A DNA stretch of 64,000 nt, taken from NCBI GenBank assembly GCA_038731605.1, contig JAVYQP010000003.1, positions 171,356 to 235,355 on the forward strand. Reading direction: 5' to 3'. The DNA is from WYZ-LMO2 sp038731605 (lineage in GTDB: Archaea; Halobacteriota; Archaeoglobi; Archaeoglobales; Archaeoglobaceae). Positions 34,197 through 42,484 of this stretch are shown here, piece after piece; position 1 is the stretch's first letter, and the number at the start of each line of letters is the position of its first letter. Both the position numbers and the translations under genes were made by a program. Below the pieces are notes generated by a model. It made no database searches. It had not been told where the DNA came from and worked only from the letters and a program-made list of their open reading frames with translations.

Positions 34197-35332
34197 CTAT
34201 ATAAGTTTCTCCTTGGCTCTTGCTTCTTCGATCGACTCCATCCATTTCTTCGCCAGATTTTCCCATCTCAGCCTTTCTGGTGGCTTGAATTTTCTTCGCT
34301 CGAAGTAAATTCTTTGCAGAGCTTTTGCAATGCTCTCCGCACTTGCATCGACGAAGTGCGTTCCTTCGTAATCCGAAAGCTCCGAAAGCCCACCGACCTT
34401 CGTTGCGACTATTGGAATTCCAAAGCTCATTGCGATGTGCGCAACTCCGCTCTGCGAAGCTCGCAGATAAGGAAGAACGATGACGTCGCTTGCTGAGAAG
34501 TAAAGGGAGACTTCTTCGTCCGGAACGTATCTGTTCACGAACACTATTTTTTCCCTAAGCCTTGATTCCTCGATTCTCTTCACACTCTCCTTGTCTTCCC
34601 AAACTTCCCCAACGATCAGAAGCCTCGATCTTTCAACGATCTCATTCGGAAGACTTTCGAACGCTTCAACCAAGTATCTAACACCTTTGTATGGTCTTAT
34701 AAGACCGAAGAAAAGGATAACGAAGTCTTCTTTTATCCCCAAGAGTTCCTTGGCGTTCTCAACTCTTTCGTAGTGGTCGTAGATTCCATGCGGGATCACG
34801 GAGATTTTCGAGCTCGGAATTTTGTAGGCTTTCGAGATCAAATCTTTCTCAGCCTGAGAGTGAACAACTAATGACTTGCGAATTTCCTTATCGTTTTCCC
34901 CATAAGCCTCGAATAGATCCTTATCGGGAGAAAAGAGCTCTCCAATGGGTCGACGATCTCGTGGAACTCCAGAATTATCGGAACCCTTTTTCTGTTCAAG
35001 ATCTCGATCGCAAGATACATGTGCGCAACACTCGAAGTCCACCATTGGAAAACGATTGCGTCGCAATCCTTTGCAAGTTTATAGGCTTTTATCCAGCTCA
35101 ACGGATTGTTCCAGTCCAATATCTCGTGGACAGAGACACTTGGATCGAATTCTATCCTGGCAAGGTCTTTTTCAACCCTCCTCCACCCAGGAAAAAGCCT
35201 TTTTGGTAGCATTTTTCTGAAGAGGATCGCTTTGACTTTGGCATGAGCCGAAAGAGCGTTCGATAATCTAATCGTGTAATAGCTTATTCCCGAAAGGAAT
35301 CGCTTCGATGGTCCGAAGATCGCAATTCTCAT
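34197..35332 (-). pseudogene. Family 4 glycosyltransferase, frameshifted
   Basis: Frame one begins at the ATG 35332 (MRIAIFGPSKRFLSGISYYT) and runs as a GT-B N-domain to FHEIVDPLESS. Frame two continues from FSPDKDLFEAYGENDKEI through SVIPHGIYDHY, FFGLIRPYKGVRYLVEAFE and GIPIVATKVGG to the C-terminus, a normal GT4 C-domain. The break falls at a run of four A (34931-34934); one more A would restore a single protein of about 378 residues. It may be a recent pseudogene, a sequencing slip, or slippage-controlled. It belongs to a glycan cluster. Confidence 0.8.
34224..34271. repeat. 48-bp direct repeat flanking the MNT/HEPN module
   Basis: Identical over 48 bp to 33512-33559 and in the same orientation. 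Here it is the coding end of the frameshifted glycosyltransferase; beyond the repeat the two copies differ completely, giving alternative C-termini (SIEEARAKEKLI here, SIEEL in the other copy). Confidence 0.95.
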
Positions 35333-35387
35333 GTCGTTAGCAAGCCTTGGAACATTTAATCTTTCGTGAGGGAATGGATGGAAAGAC

Positions 35388-35413
35388 TTATATATGTAGA
35401 TACGTATATACGT
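35388..35413 (+). promoter_or_regulatory. Promoter and palindromic operator of vapBC
   Basis: CTTATATA (35388-35395) lies 24 nt before the GTG start, and ACGTATATACGT (35402-35413) is a perfect 12-bp palindrome ending 1 nt before that start. Toxin-antitoxin operons are typically repressed by their antitoxin at such a site, so this is a good VapB binding candidate. Confidence 0.6.
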
Positions 35414-35414
35414 T

Positions 35415-35675
35415 GTGAAGAAAGTTAAGGTTACGCTCTCGCTGAGGGAAGATCTCGTCAGGAGCTTGAAGAGCAAGCTTGCCTTCGAGAAAAGAAGTCT
35501 AAGCGATGTAGTCGAAGAAGCCTTGATCTTGTATGAGGGGTCCGAGTTCTTGGAAAGACTTTGCGAAGCGCTTGGTTTCGAGAAAAGATATACCTTCGAA
35601 ACGAGACCTAAAGGGTTTAAAGCTGAAGAGATTGTGAGAGAGATCAGAGATGAGTTTGAAAAGCGTTTACCTTGA
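35415..35675 (+). CDS. VapB-like antitoxin
   Basis: The 86 residues start with a ribbon-helix-helix-like segment (KKVKVTLSLREDLVRSLKSK, KRSLSDVVEEALILY) for DNA binding and end in an acidic, helical toxin-binding tail (KGFKAEEIVREIRDEFEKR). It starts at a GTG directly after a palindromic operator and overlaps the PIN toxin gene by 26 bp. The pair is one of two toxin-antitoxin modules in this glycan island. Confidence 0.82.
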   Translation: MKKVKVTLSLREDLVRSLKSKLAFEKRSLSDVVEEALILYEGSEFLERLCEALGFEKRYTFETRPKGFKAEEIVREIRDEFEKRLP

Positions 35676-36087
35676 CACAAGCGCTTTGGTCAAGAGATAT
35701 GTTATAGAACAAGAAACCGATCGAATCGATGGAATCTACGAGGAATCCTATTCCGGAAGATTGATTTTGGGATTCTCAGTTTGGAACGTTGGCGAAGTTG
35801 CAGTCGTCTTGGACAAATACGAGAAAAGAGGGATTGTAAAGGATGCAAAAGACGTTTTTTCAAAGTTCATCGGCGAATCTCATCTTCTTTCAAAACTAAA
35901 TCAGCTGAAAGTAGTTCCGATGAGCTTCAAGGTCGTGATGGATGCTGTGAATTATGTTTTCAAGCACGGCATTTATATGGCCGATGCAGTGCAAATAGCT
36001 TCTGCCAAGAATTTCGATGCCCTTCTAACTTACGATAAGAAGCTCGCTCAAATAGCGAGTATCGAAGGCTTAAACATCGTGCAATGA
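35650..36087 (+). CDS. VapC-like PIN-domain ribonuclease toxin
   Basis: The 145 residues show the PIN acidic set: YLDTSALVKRY (D9), a Glu in WNVGEVAVVL, MADAVQIASAKN (third acid), and LLTYDKKLAQ (fourth). PIN toxins cut RNA, often tRNA or rRNA, when freed from VapB. It overlaps the antitoxin gene by 26 bp. Its stop lies 4 nt from the stop of a convergent glycosyltransferase gene. Confidence 0.88.
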   Translation: MSLKSVYLDTSALVKRYVIEQETDRIDGIYEESYSGRLILGFSVWNVGEVAVVLDKYEKRGIVKDAKDVFSKFIGESHLLSKLNQLKVVPMSFKVVMDAVNYVFKHGIYMADAVQIASAKNFDALLTYDKKLAQIASIEGLNIVQ

Positions 36088-36091
36088 AAGT

Positions 36092-37129
36092 TCAGATGAG
36101 CGAAAGATAAACTTCTCTCGTCTTCTCTGCAACTTCATCCCAAGAGGGAATTCGAACGTCTTTTACTTCGACTTCCGAAGCTTTTCTTATTAGCTCAGCG
36201 AGCTCTTCTGCTTTCGGTGGATAATCTATGCCAAAAACGTTTCTTTCATCGATCCATTCAGCGAGAGCTGAGGTTTTTGCAACAACGCAAGGAGTCTTGC
36301 TTGCCAACGCTTCTGCAACCACGAGACCATAGGCTTCGAACTTCGATGGCAAAACGAGAACACTTGCTTCAGCGTATCTCTTCACGAGCTCTTCTCTACT
36401 CAGGTCTTGGTAAAACCTTATCCTTCCGAGAACTCCGAGATCTCTTGCAAGCTTTATGATCCTATTTTTGTAGCCCCCTTTGCCGACTATTTCGAGTTCG
36501 AACTCCTGAAGGAATTTTAAGGCTTTTACAACGTATTCGAGCCCCTTGTATTTCTCTATTCTTCCAACGAACAGGATTTTCTTCCCGATTCTTCTCTTTT
36601 CGATGAAATCTAAGCCTACACCGTTCGGTATGAGCCTGATCTTTTCTTCTTCTATTCCAAAGTCTTTCAAAACAAGGTTCTTTTCGAAATTGGAGACGCA
36701 GATGATTGCATCTGCCTTTTCAAAAACTCTTTTGCCGTAGATTTTGTAGAATCTGAAAAGAAAGTTCCTGAGAAAGCTGTGCCCGTGTCCATGGTAGTGC
36801 GGAGTAAAAACGAGTCTCCTTGGATTCGAAAGCGCAGCGTATAAAGCTGGAAATGCGTGGAAGTTGTGCGCATGGATTAGATCGTAGTCCCTCGAATGTT
36901 TTTTCAAAAAGCTTTTAAGCTCAGGAGAAACGAAGTAGGCGTTGCTTGGAGCATAGGATTTGAACCTTCTTACTTTGATCCCATCGATTTCTTCGAGCTT
37001 TGGAAGCTTCCCGCTTGGATCCGTCGTTAGGACTTCGAGCTCGAAGTTAAGCCTTTTCGCAATCTCGTAAACATGCGTCTCCACACCGCCTATGTATGGG
37101 AAGAATCTCGGAGTTACGATCGCTATCAT
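36092..37129 (-). CDS. Family 4 glycosyltransferase
   Basis: The 345 residues are a complete GT-B enzyme: IVTPRFFPYIGGVETHVYEIAKRL with the N-domain GG turn, HAHNFHAFPAL, IRLIPNGVGLDF, ILFVGRIEKYKGLEYVVKAL, and the C-domain SKFEAYGLVVAEALASKTPCV (EX7E-type). It would transfer a sugar from a nucleotide or lipid donor to a surface glycan or glycolipid. It is translationally coupled (4-bp overlap) to a GT2 gene upstream. Donor and acceptor are not predictable. Confidence 0.9.
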   Translation of the reverse strand: MIAIVTPRFFPYIGGVETHVYEIAKRLNFELEVLTTDPSGKLPKLEEIDGIKVRRFKSYAPSNAYFVSPELKSFLKKHSRDYDLIHAHNFHAFPALYAALSNPRRLVFTPHYHGHGHSFLRNFLFRFYKIYGKRVFEKADAIICVSNFEKNLVLKDFGIEEEKIRLIPNGVGLDFIEKRRIGKKILFVGRIEKYKGLEYVVKALKFLQEFELEIVGKGGYKNRIIKLARDLGVLGRIRFYQDLSREELVKRYAEASVLVLPSKFEAYGLVVAEALASKTPCVVAKTSALAEWIDERNVFGIDYPPKAEELAELIRKASEVEVKDVRIPSWDEVAEKTREVYLSLI

Positions 37130-37920
37130 ATTCTCATCTTTATTTTTTCGACGATGAATCCAAGTAGAGTTGCCGAGCTTATGATTAAACCCAGGGGACT
37201 CCTTAGGTAGCGAAGAAGATACCTTCTCTCGACGGAGAGATCGTAATCTTTGAATCTCGCCTTGCTCCTACCTTCAGCAAAAGCCCTCTTTAGAACGTAT
37301 CTCCAGCCCCTGTTCGAAACGATATGGTGAACTTTTATCGAGTTGTCAAGGAGAACTCTAAAGCCGAGCTTTTCAACTCTGAGAAAGAGCTCGGTTTCTT
37401 CTCCTGAGATCAAGCTACTACTTTTTCTCCCAAGCCCTTCTTTGAAAAATCCTACTTTTTCAAAGATTTCTCTTCTAACAGCAAAGAACGCCCCGACTGG
37501 TCTTAAGGCTTTGTCGTCTGTGCATCCAAAGATCCAATTGAACTGATCGGGAAGCCTTACTGAGTTCCTTGGCACTGGTTTTACCTGAACTCCGTAGACT
37601 GCAACTTTTTCATCTTGAAAAGCGCTCAAAACCCTTGAAAAAGTGTCCTTATCTGGTAAAACTACGTCATCGTCTATGAAGACTATGATCTCCCCGCTCG
37701 ACTCCTCTATCCCCTTGTTTCTCGCCTTAGAAAGCCCTTCTCCATCCGATTCGACGACCTTTATTCTTAAATCATCCAGCTTTATCAGATCCTTTTTTCC
37801 CTTATCCGTAACCACAATTACTTCGTCTGGGGGAAGATCTTGGGCTTTTATGCTCTCGATTAGTTGCAACAGCTGGGATAATCTGTTAGGGGTCGTTGCT
37901 ACTACCACGGAGAACTTCAT
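37126..37920 (-). CDS. Family 2 glycosyltransferase
   Basis: The 264 residues have a GT-A fold: FSVVVATTPNRLSQLLQLIESI, GEGLSKARNKGIEESSGEII, the metal site FIDDDVVLPD, and the acceptor-side GEETELFLRV. A hydrophobic stretch near the C-terminus (GLIISSATLLGFIVEKI) may dock the protein on the membrane. Overlaps of 4 bp link it to genes on both sides, forming a three-gene minus-strand operon with the GT4 and the PLC-like protein. Confidence 0.88.
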   Translation of the reverse strand: MKFSVVVATTPNRLSQLLQLIESIKAQDLPPDEVIVVTDKGKKDLIKLDDLRIKVVESDGEGLSKARNKGIEESSGEIIVFIDDDVVLPDKDTFSRVLSAFQDEKVAVYGVQVKPVPRNSVRLPDQFNWIFGCTDDKALRPVGAFFAVRREIFEKVGFFKEGLGRKSSSLISGEETELFLRVEKLGFRVLLDNSIKVHHIVSNRGWRYVLKRAFAEGRSKARFKDYDLSVERRYLLRYLRSPLGLIISSATLLGFIVEKIKMRI

Positions 37921-38711
37921 TTTACTTCATCGTTCTTCTTTGATATATTACTTTTTTCAATTCGCTCTATTCCAAACCATCTCGCCATCTCCTTTAGCTC
38001 GTGATACCTCGTGTCCATTCTCTGCACAACGTATCCCGCCAAGATCGCAAGAAGCGAGAGGATCGGGTGTATGGAGAAGAAGAATACGAAAACGAGGATC
38101 GAAACGAGCATCGCTATCGGAATTGTTCTGCTCTCATATCTTTCCTTTGCAAGCTTGAAGTCCATTATCAGTTCTTCTGAAGGCTCCTTTTCTGAAATTA
38201 CAGCCTTTGCTATTGCAGCCGAAACCATGCAGGCTTGGAGCATCGCCTCGTTCGGATCTTTCTTTGGTTTAACGCTGTTCACGATGTTTTTGACGTAGCG
38301 AGGAGAGTTGACCGCCCCTCTTATCCCCTTTTCGATCGCCTCCCTGGGCGTTTTTAAAGAACTCACGATTTCTTCTTTGCTGTCGTGCGATAAGCCGAGG
38401 AAGCCCTTTGAAACGCTCATGTCTTGAACGTAGTGCAAAGCCCTTCCAAGGCTCCTCATCGCTCGCAAATCGTCTCCTTTTAAGTAAGACAATCTCGCAT
38501 TCCAAATGTAGTCCATTATCACTCCGATTTCAGGGCTGTGATGGGACATGTAGCTCCTGTAAAGCCTTCCTCTCCTTCCAACTTTCCATACCTCATCGGG
38601 GAATTTGTCCGGCTCAACGATCCCTTCGCAAAGCTCTCTTTCCAGTTCTCTTGGCAGATTCAGGGCTTTTGAGATCTCCTTTGCTATTGCTATGTGCGTC
38701 CTCCATTTCAT
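37917..38711 (-). CDS. Zn-dependent phospholipase C-like membrane protein
   Basis: The 264 residues begin MKWRTHIAIAKEI and contain DKFPDEVW, SYMSHHSPE and ALHYVQDMSVS, a Trp/His/Asp pattern like the alpha-helical zinc-dependent phospholipase C and S1/P1 nuclease fold. Two close hydrophobic spans follow at about residues 195-230 (ESRTIPIAMLVSILVFVFFF and ILSLLAILAGYVV). It might process lipid or lipid-linked intermediates of the glycan cluster in which it sits. The catalytic assignment is tentative because not all zinc ligands are obvious. Confidence 0.6.
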   Translation of the reverse strand: MKWRTHIAIAKEISKALNLPRELERELCEGIVEPDKFPDEVWKVGRRGRLYRSYMSHHSPEIGVIMDYIWNARLSYLKGDDLRAMRSLGRALHYVQDMSVSKGFLGLSHDSKEEIVSSLKTPREAIEKGIRGAVNSPRYVKNIVNSVKPKKDPNEAMLQACMVSAAIAKAVISEKEPSEELIMDFKLAKERYESRTIPIAMLVSILVFVFFFSIHPILSLLAILAGYVVQRMDTRYHELKEMARWFGIERIEKSNISKKNDEVK

Positions 38712-38764
38712 CTAGATCCTCAATGTTTGTAGAAAAGCTTTAAATCTTACTGCACTCTTTTTCT

Positions 38765-39775
38765 GTGGAAGTCTGCTTCGTTTATCTTGATCCGCATCCA
38801 TCGCACAAAGGATTTGCCGAAGCCGTCAACGCAAAGTTTTGCCATTATCATGGAAAGTTTAAGGATCTCAGGATTCCAAGGGCATTGAAAAGCTTTTTTG
38901 GTGGTTTAACGTTACCTAAGGCAGATATATATTTAGCAGAAGGTGGAGCTCCTTTGCTCCCTATTTGGATAAAGAAAAGATCCCATAAAGCTTTGAATAT
39001 CGAAATAGTCGGAGATGAGACTTTTATGGTTTTCGAGGAAACTTCGAAGGAGCTTAGAAAAGACTATCCTTGGTATGTGAACAAAGTCCATAAAATTACG
39101 ATGAAATCGATAGACGGAGCCATTGCGGTCTCAAAAATGGCAGAAGAGAGCATTAGAAAATACTTAGACATTCCCACGAGCGTTGTATATCCGTATATCG
39201 AACCAGAACTCTATGAAAGACTAAGGAATGTTAATCCCAACATCGAGAGCTTTAACATTATCTCAGTTGGGTATGCAAGATCTTCAAAGGGAATGGACAT
39301 TCTCCTCCAGGCTTTTAAAATCGTGAAAAAAGAAGTGGATTCAGCGGAGCTTTTTATAGTTGGGAAAGGACATCCGAGGGAATGGGAAAAATTCGAAGGC
39401 GTTCATGTTCTCGGATATGTTCAAGATCTCGCAACTTATTTTGAAAAATGCTCCCTTTTTGTTCAATCTTCGAGAGCTGATACTTTTCCCGTTGCGACTT
39501 TGGAGGCTTTAAGAGCTGGGCTTCCAGTGATTGTGACTGAAAAAGTTGGAACGAAAGAAGTTGTTGAAAACCTTCGAAAAGATTTTGTTAGAAAAGTTTC
39601 CGCTGAAGACATAGCAGAAGGAATTCTGAATTACTTCGATCTTTCAATCTCTAAAAAGGTTGAGCTATCTAAAAAAGCAAGGGAGCTTTCAGAGCCTTTT
39701 AACAAAGAAGAGATGTGCAAGAGGTTTAGAGAAGAATTCTGGAAAATTGTTGATGAAATTTCACCAGAAAAATAG
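38765..39775 (+). CDS. Family 4 glycosyltransferase
   Basis: The 336 residues start at a GTG (38765), giving a short N-domain with VCFVYLDPHPSHKGFAEAV and a clear C-domain: SVGYARSSKGMDILLQAF, LFIVGKGHPREWEKF, SSRADTFPVATLEALRAGLPVIVT. A/T content is visibly higher than in neighbouring genes, a possible sign of transfer. The gene stands alone on the plus strand among minus-strand glycosyltransferases. Its last 15 bases overlap a small reading frame on the other strand. Confidence 0.88.
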   Translation: MEVCFVYLDPHPSHKGFAEAVNAKFCHYHGKFKDLRIPRALKSFFGGLTLPKADIYLAEGGAPLLPIWIKKRSHKALNIEIVGDETFMVFEETSKELRKDYPWYVNKVHKITMKSIDGAIAVSKMAEESIRKYLDIPTSVVYPYIEPELYERLRNVNPNIESFNIISVGYARSSKGMDILLQAFKIVKKEVDSAELFIVGKGHPREWEKFEGVHVLGYVQDLATYFEKCSLFVQSSRADTFPVATLEALRAGLPVIVTEKVGTKEVVENLRKDFVRKVSAEDIAEGILNYFDLSISKKVELSKKARELSEPFNKEEMCKRFREEFWKIVDEISPEK

Positions 39776-39862
39776 ATCTTCCTCTCCCTTATTAGCTAAT
39801 TTGAATCTGTAGTCGTCTCTTATCGAGAGAACGAGCTCCGAGATTTTGTATCGGTCTTGCAT
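39761..39862 (-). CDS. 33-codon small frame, copy 1 of a repeated module
   Basis: The frame encodes 33 residues ending in SIRDDYRFKLANKGEEDLFF and Trp. A related ending, IRDDYKFRL then EEDLFFW, is encoded at 41425-41500, and the bases match over about 75 positions. The protein-level changes are conservative, as expected of a coding sequence rather than a random repeat. The family is unknown; small antitoxins have similar size. The start is uncertain because no ribosome site is clear. Confidence 0.4.
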   Translation of the reverse strand: MQDRYKISELVLSIRDDYRFKLANKGEEDLFFW

Positions 39863-39997
39863 GCTTTAATGGGAGTTAAAAAGGCTTTAAGAATTTAAAC
39901 AGTTAATCTAAATCTTCCCTAGAGCTCAAAACTGTAGAACTTCCATTTTCAGCCCTTTTATAGCTTTCTGAAACAGAGTTCTTTGCGAGATCGCTCC
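39863..39997. other. Short gene-free gap, A/T-rich
   Basis: About 135 bases between the small frame and the GT2 gene. There are T/A-rich tracts that could serve as promoter for the small frame; nothing else is recognised. Confidence 0.5.
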
Positions 39998-41089
39998 TCA
40001 TTTGACGCACACTAAGAATCGTTCCTTCGAAGCTGACAACTCATTGTCCCCTATGAAAATAGTTTTTCCTTTTATAGCAACCTTATACCTTCCCACATCG
40101 GGTAAGACACTCGTAAAGACGAACACCGAAAATGGACTCGGAACTATTAACAGCGGATAATAGGGTCCTCTCCTGGTGGTGGTTGGCAAGGAGTTAAAAG
40201 AGAAGCTATCATAAAGTCCCTTGAAATAAATCCTTTGCCCTATTAGAGCCTTGTATAAGTTTGAGAGGTAGCTCCTTATGGTGACAAGCGATCTTATCTT
40301 TCTTAGAAGCCCTTTACTCCAATAAGTTTTTAGAAGGAACTGCTCGTTTCTAGCGCTCAAGTATCGTGTCAGTGATGAAACCTTGCCAAAAGTCTTAGAT
40401 TCAAGATGTACACCTACAACAGCAGGCAAAACAACACTTTTCACTCCATGCGTCCATAGAAGGAGACCCAGCTCTGTGTCATCGTAATAACCAAATAGGC
40501 GAGGATTGAGAACGTAGGGATACACGGGTAGATTTTTGAGTAGTTTCAGGTTTACAATCATAAACGCTCCAGAGGCATAGCTAATATAGGAGATCCTATC
40601 GGGATACTCCGAGACTCTATGCCCATTATACCTCGCAATAATGCTCAGAAAAACGTCAAGATAAAATCCCGCATCGATTATAGTCTTTCCATCACCATAC
40701 AAGTTTATACCTTGGACCACCCCAACGTCTTCATGTGACTTAAGGAATTTAACCATCTCCTTCAAGCTATCGCTGTTCTTCACTATGAAGTCGTTGTTCA
40801 TCGGAACCACATAATCATAGCGTTTTCCGAAACCCATGAGCGTTTTAAGACCCTCCGCTATTCCTCCTGCATACCCATAGTTTTTGTCAAACTTTATCAG
40901 CGTTATATCTCCTCCATAACGATCCTCAATGGCTTCCACGCTTCCATCTCTTGAGTTGTTATCCACAACAACCACGTCGAAATCGGGATACTCTATGCCA
41001 AGAGCGCTGTCTATGCTTGAGAACAGTATAGAGCCAAGTTTACTCAAGCCGTTGTAATTTGGTATGAGTATGGCGACGTTCTCTGTCAT
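39998..41089 (-). CDS. Family 2 glycosyltransferase (rhamnosyltransferase-like)
   Basis: The 363 residues show a GT2 core: VAILIPNYNGLSKLG, FDVVVVDNNSRDGS, NYGYAGGIAEGL, MNNDFIV at the metal site, and SGAFMIVNLKLL with DDTELGLLLW. This matches the WcaA/rhamnosyltransferase-like branch. Residues about 240-340 form a membrane-associated C-terminal region. It follows directly on the small two-span membrane protein gene (stop and start adjacent), so the two form an operon within the glycan island. Confidence 0.88.
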   Translation of the reverse strand: MTENVAILIPNYNGLSKLGSILFSSIDSALGIEYPDFDVVVVDNNSRDGSVEAIEDRYGGDITLIKFDKNYGYAGGIAEGLKTLMGFGKRYDYVVPMNNDFIVKNSDSLKEMVKFLKSHEDVGVVQGINLYGDGKTIIDAGFYLDVFLSIIARYNGHRVSEYPDRISYISYASGAFMIVNLKLLKNLPVYPYVLNPRLFGYYDDTELGLLLWTHGVKSVVLPAVVGVHLESKTFGKVSSLTRYLSARNEQFLLKTYWSKGLLRKIRSLVTIRSYLSNLYKALIGQRIYFKGLYDSFSFNSLPTTTRRGPYYPLLIVPSPFSVFVFTSVLPDVGRYKVAIKGKTIFIGDNELSASKERFLVCVK

Positions 41090-41338
41090 TTATTTATCAC
41101 CTTTCTTCGACTCTTCCTCAATTTCCTGTATCGGCTCTGGGGTTGGAGTGGTGGCCAAAGTGTAGCCTATCAATCCAACAACTCCAAAAACTCCCATTAC
41201 AGCTATCAAGCCCGTAAGTTTTAGCAAGAGTATATCCAATCCCTCTATCGGTGGGAAGAAGAGAAGCCAAATATATGCGATTATAACTGCAATCGAAGCA
41301 AGCAATAAAGTTACCCCAATCACCCTTTCCTTCTTCAT
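41090..41338 (-). CDS. Small two-span membrane protein
   Basis: The 82 residues have two transmembrane helices (VIGVTLLLASIAVIIAYIWL and a second span near 35-58) and a short acidic tail (EEESKKGDK). I use the ATG at 41338 because CTTATATT (41361-41368) lies at leaderless distance; an in-frame start 18 nt earlier is possible. It directly precedes a GT2 gene. No family is recognised; it may help anchor the glycosyltransferase. Confidence 0.6.
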   Translation of the reverse strand: MKKERVIGVTLLLASIAVIIAYIWLLFFPPIEGLDILLLKLTGLIAVMGVFGVVGLIGYTLATTPTPEPIQEIEEESKKGDK

Positions 41339-41424
41339 AACGCTTTCAACTTCCAAAAGAATATAAGTTTTGCCATTGTTGTCCTTTAGCCTAAATAACG
41401 CATTTTGGAGTTGCTAACGCTGTC

Positions 41425-41576
41425 TTACCAGAAAAATAAATCTTCTTCGTAATTTTTAACAAGTCTGAACTTGTAATCGTCTCTTATCAAGAGAACTTGC
41501 TTAAGACTTCGAAGAACTCCTTCACGTAGCGATAGAAGAGCTTCGGATAATCCTTCTTCGGAATTCCATCGAGCAT
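41425..41576 (-). pseudogene. Copy 2 of the repeated small module, frameshifted
   Basis: From the ATG at 41576 the frame reads MLDGIPKKDYPKLFYRYVKE and on to SKFS, then stops; in the next frame QVLLIRDDYKFRLVKNY and EEDLFFW follow to a stop at 41425. Together they would form a protein of about 52 residues whose end matches the small frame at 39761-39862. A TATA element (TTTAAATAAAAG, about 41593-41604) is at leaderless distance from the ATG, so the front half may still be expressed. Confidence 0.4.
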
Positions 41577-41752
41577 AACCAGAGTTTTAGTCTTTTATTT
41601 AAATGTTTCTGCATTCTGCACACCATATCATCACTCAAGCGAAGTCTCGATCTTCTGAGCTTCTTCAACTCGAAAACCTCAAAGATCCATCGTTCCAGCT
41701 TTTTCTCAAGCCAAAAATCCCGCCATTTGCCGAAAAAGAAACCTTGAACTCC
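41577..41752. other. Gene-free stretch in the glycan island
   Basis: About 175 bases with several open but unconvincing minus-strand frames, one of them containing KWRDFWLEKKLERWIFEVFE. This could be the ruined remainder of the gene to its right. I cannot assign it. Confidence 0.4.
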
Positions 41753-41975
41753 TCAACGCCTTCTCTCCTTAACCCTCACAGATAAAAGCGATCTCACAAC
41801 GATTGCCCAGCCGATCGCAACCAAGATAAGTCCAGCGTAAACGAATTTTATCGCAATCTCAGGCTTTCCAATCGCCAAAAAATATTCCAGAAGCGACGAT
41901 TAAATATCCAAAAGTCTTGACAAATGCTCCTAAGATTAGATTTCTCGCTTCTCGAGCTTTTAGGATCTCGATCAT
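41753..41975 (-). pseudogene. Small two-span membrane protein, frameshifted in a T run
   Basis: The start ATG overlaps the DUF6125 stop by 4 bp. Frame one reads MIEILKAREARNLILGAFVK then TFGYLIVASGIF; after a run of six A on the plus strand (41877-41882) the other frame gives AIGKPEIAIKFVYAGLILVA and GWAIVVRSLLSVRVKERRR. Removing one base from the run would give a 73-residue protein with two helices. Pseudogene, sequencing slip, or slippage site. Confidence 0.55.
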
Positions 41976-42436
41976 CTGAGCCTGAACTCCCACTCGCAGA
42001 AGTAATCCCTAATCTCAGGAGGAGCGTAAACACACTTAACCTCGATTCTCTCATCTATCTCCTTCGCAAACGCCCTGAATTCTCTGAAATGCATCTCCCT
42101 GCATGGAAAAATCGCTCTCCCGCTCCTAATCCTTGCGATCTGCGGTAAGCAGTTCTTAACCCTTATTATCAGTCGATCCTCAAGCTTCTCGAACTCGTAG
42201 CCAAGAATTTTGCACCAAGGAAAAAGCTTAATAGCCTTTTCAAATCCCTCAAGCCCATTCTCGTTTATCCCAAACCTCTTCTTTATCTCCCTCGCAGATC
42301 TTCCACCAATCTCTTCCCAGATCTTCTCGTTCAGCCTTACAGCGTTCTCGAGCCCAAACTCGTCCTCGACTGCGAGAAACCAAAGCGCATCCACAAGCCT
42401 ATACTGCCTGAGCAAGAAGTCAACGTATTCCTCCAT
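41972..42436 (-). CDS. DUF6125-like Cys-containing protein
   Basis: The 154 residues (start at ATG 42436, MEEYVDFLLRQYRLVDALWF) fit a family with AVEDEFGLENAVRLNEKIWEE, RSAREIKKRFGI, a central FPWCKILGYEFE, VKNCLPQIARIRSG, FPCREMHF, and KCVYAPPEIRDYFCEWEF. The conserved Cys and Trp residues suggest a ligand or metal site; relatives are labelled DUF6125 or hydrolase-like. I reject a longer start at 42523 because that stretch belongs to the structured RNA element upstream. It overlaps the damaged membrane-protein gene by 4 bp. Confidence 0.65.
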   Translation of the reverse strand: MEEYVDFLLRQYRLVDALWFLAVEDEFGLENAVRLNEKIWEEIGGRSAREIKKRFGINENGLEGFEKAIKLFPWCKILGYEFEKLEDRLIIRVKNCLPQIARIRSGRAIFPCREMHFREFRAFAKEIDERIEVKCVYAPPEIRDYFCEWEFRLR

Positions 42437-42484
42437 GCGAGAAATTGCAAAGAATCCAAAAAAGCTTTTGGTTTCAGAAAAAGT

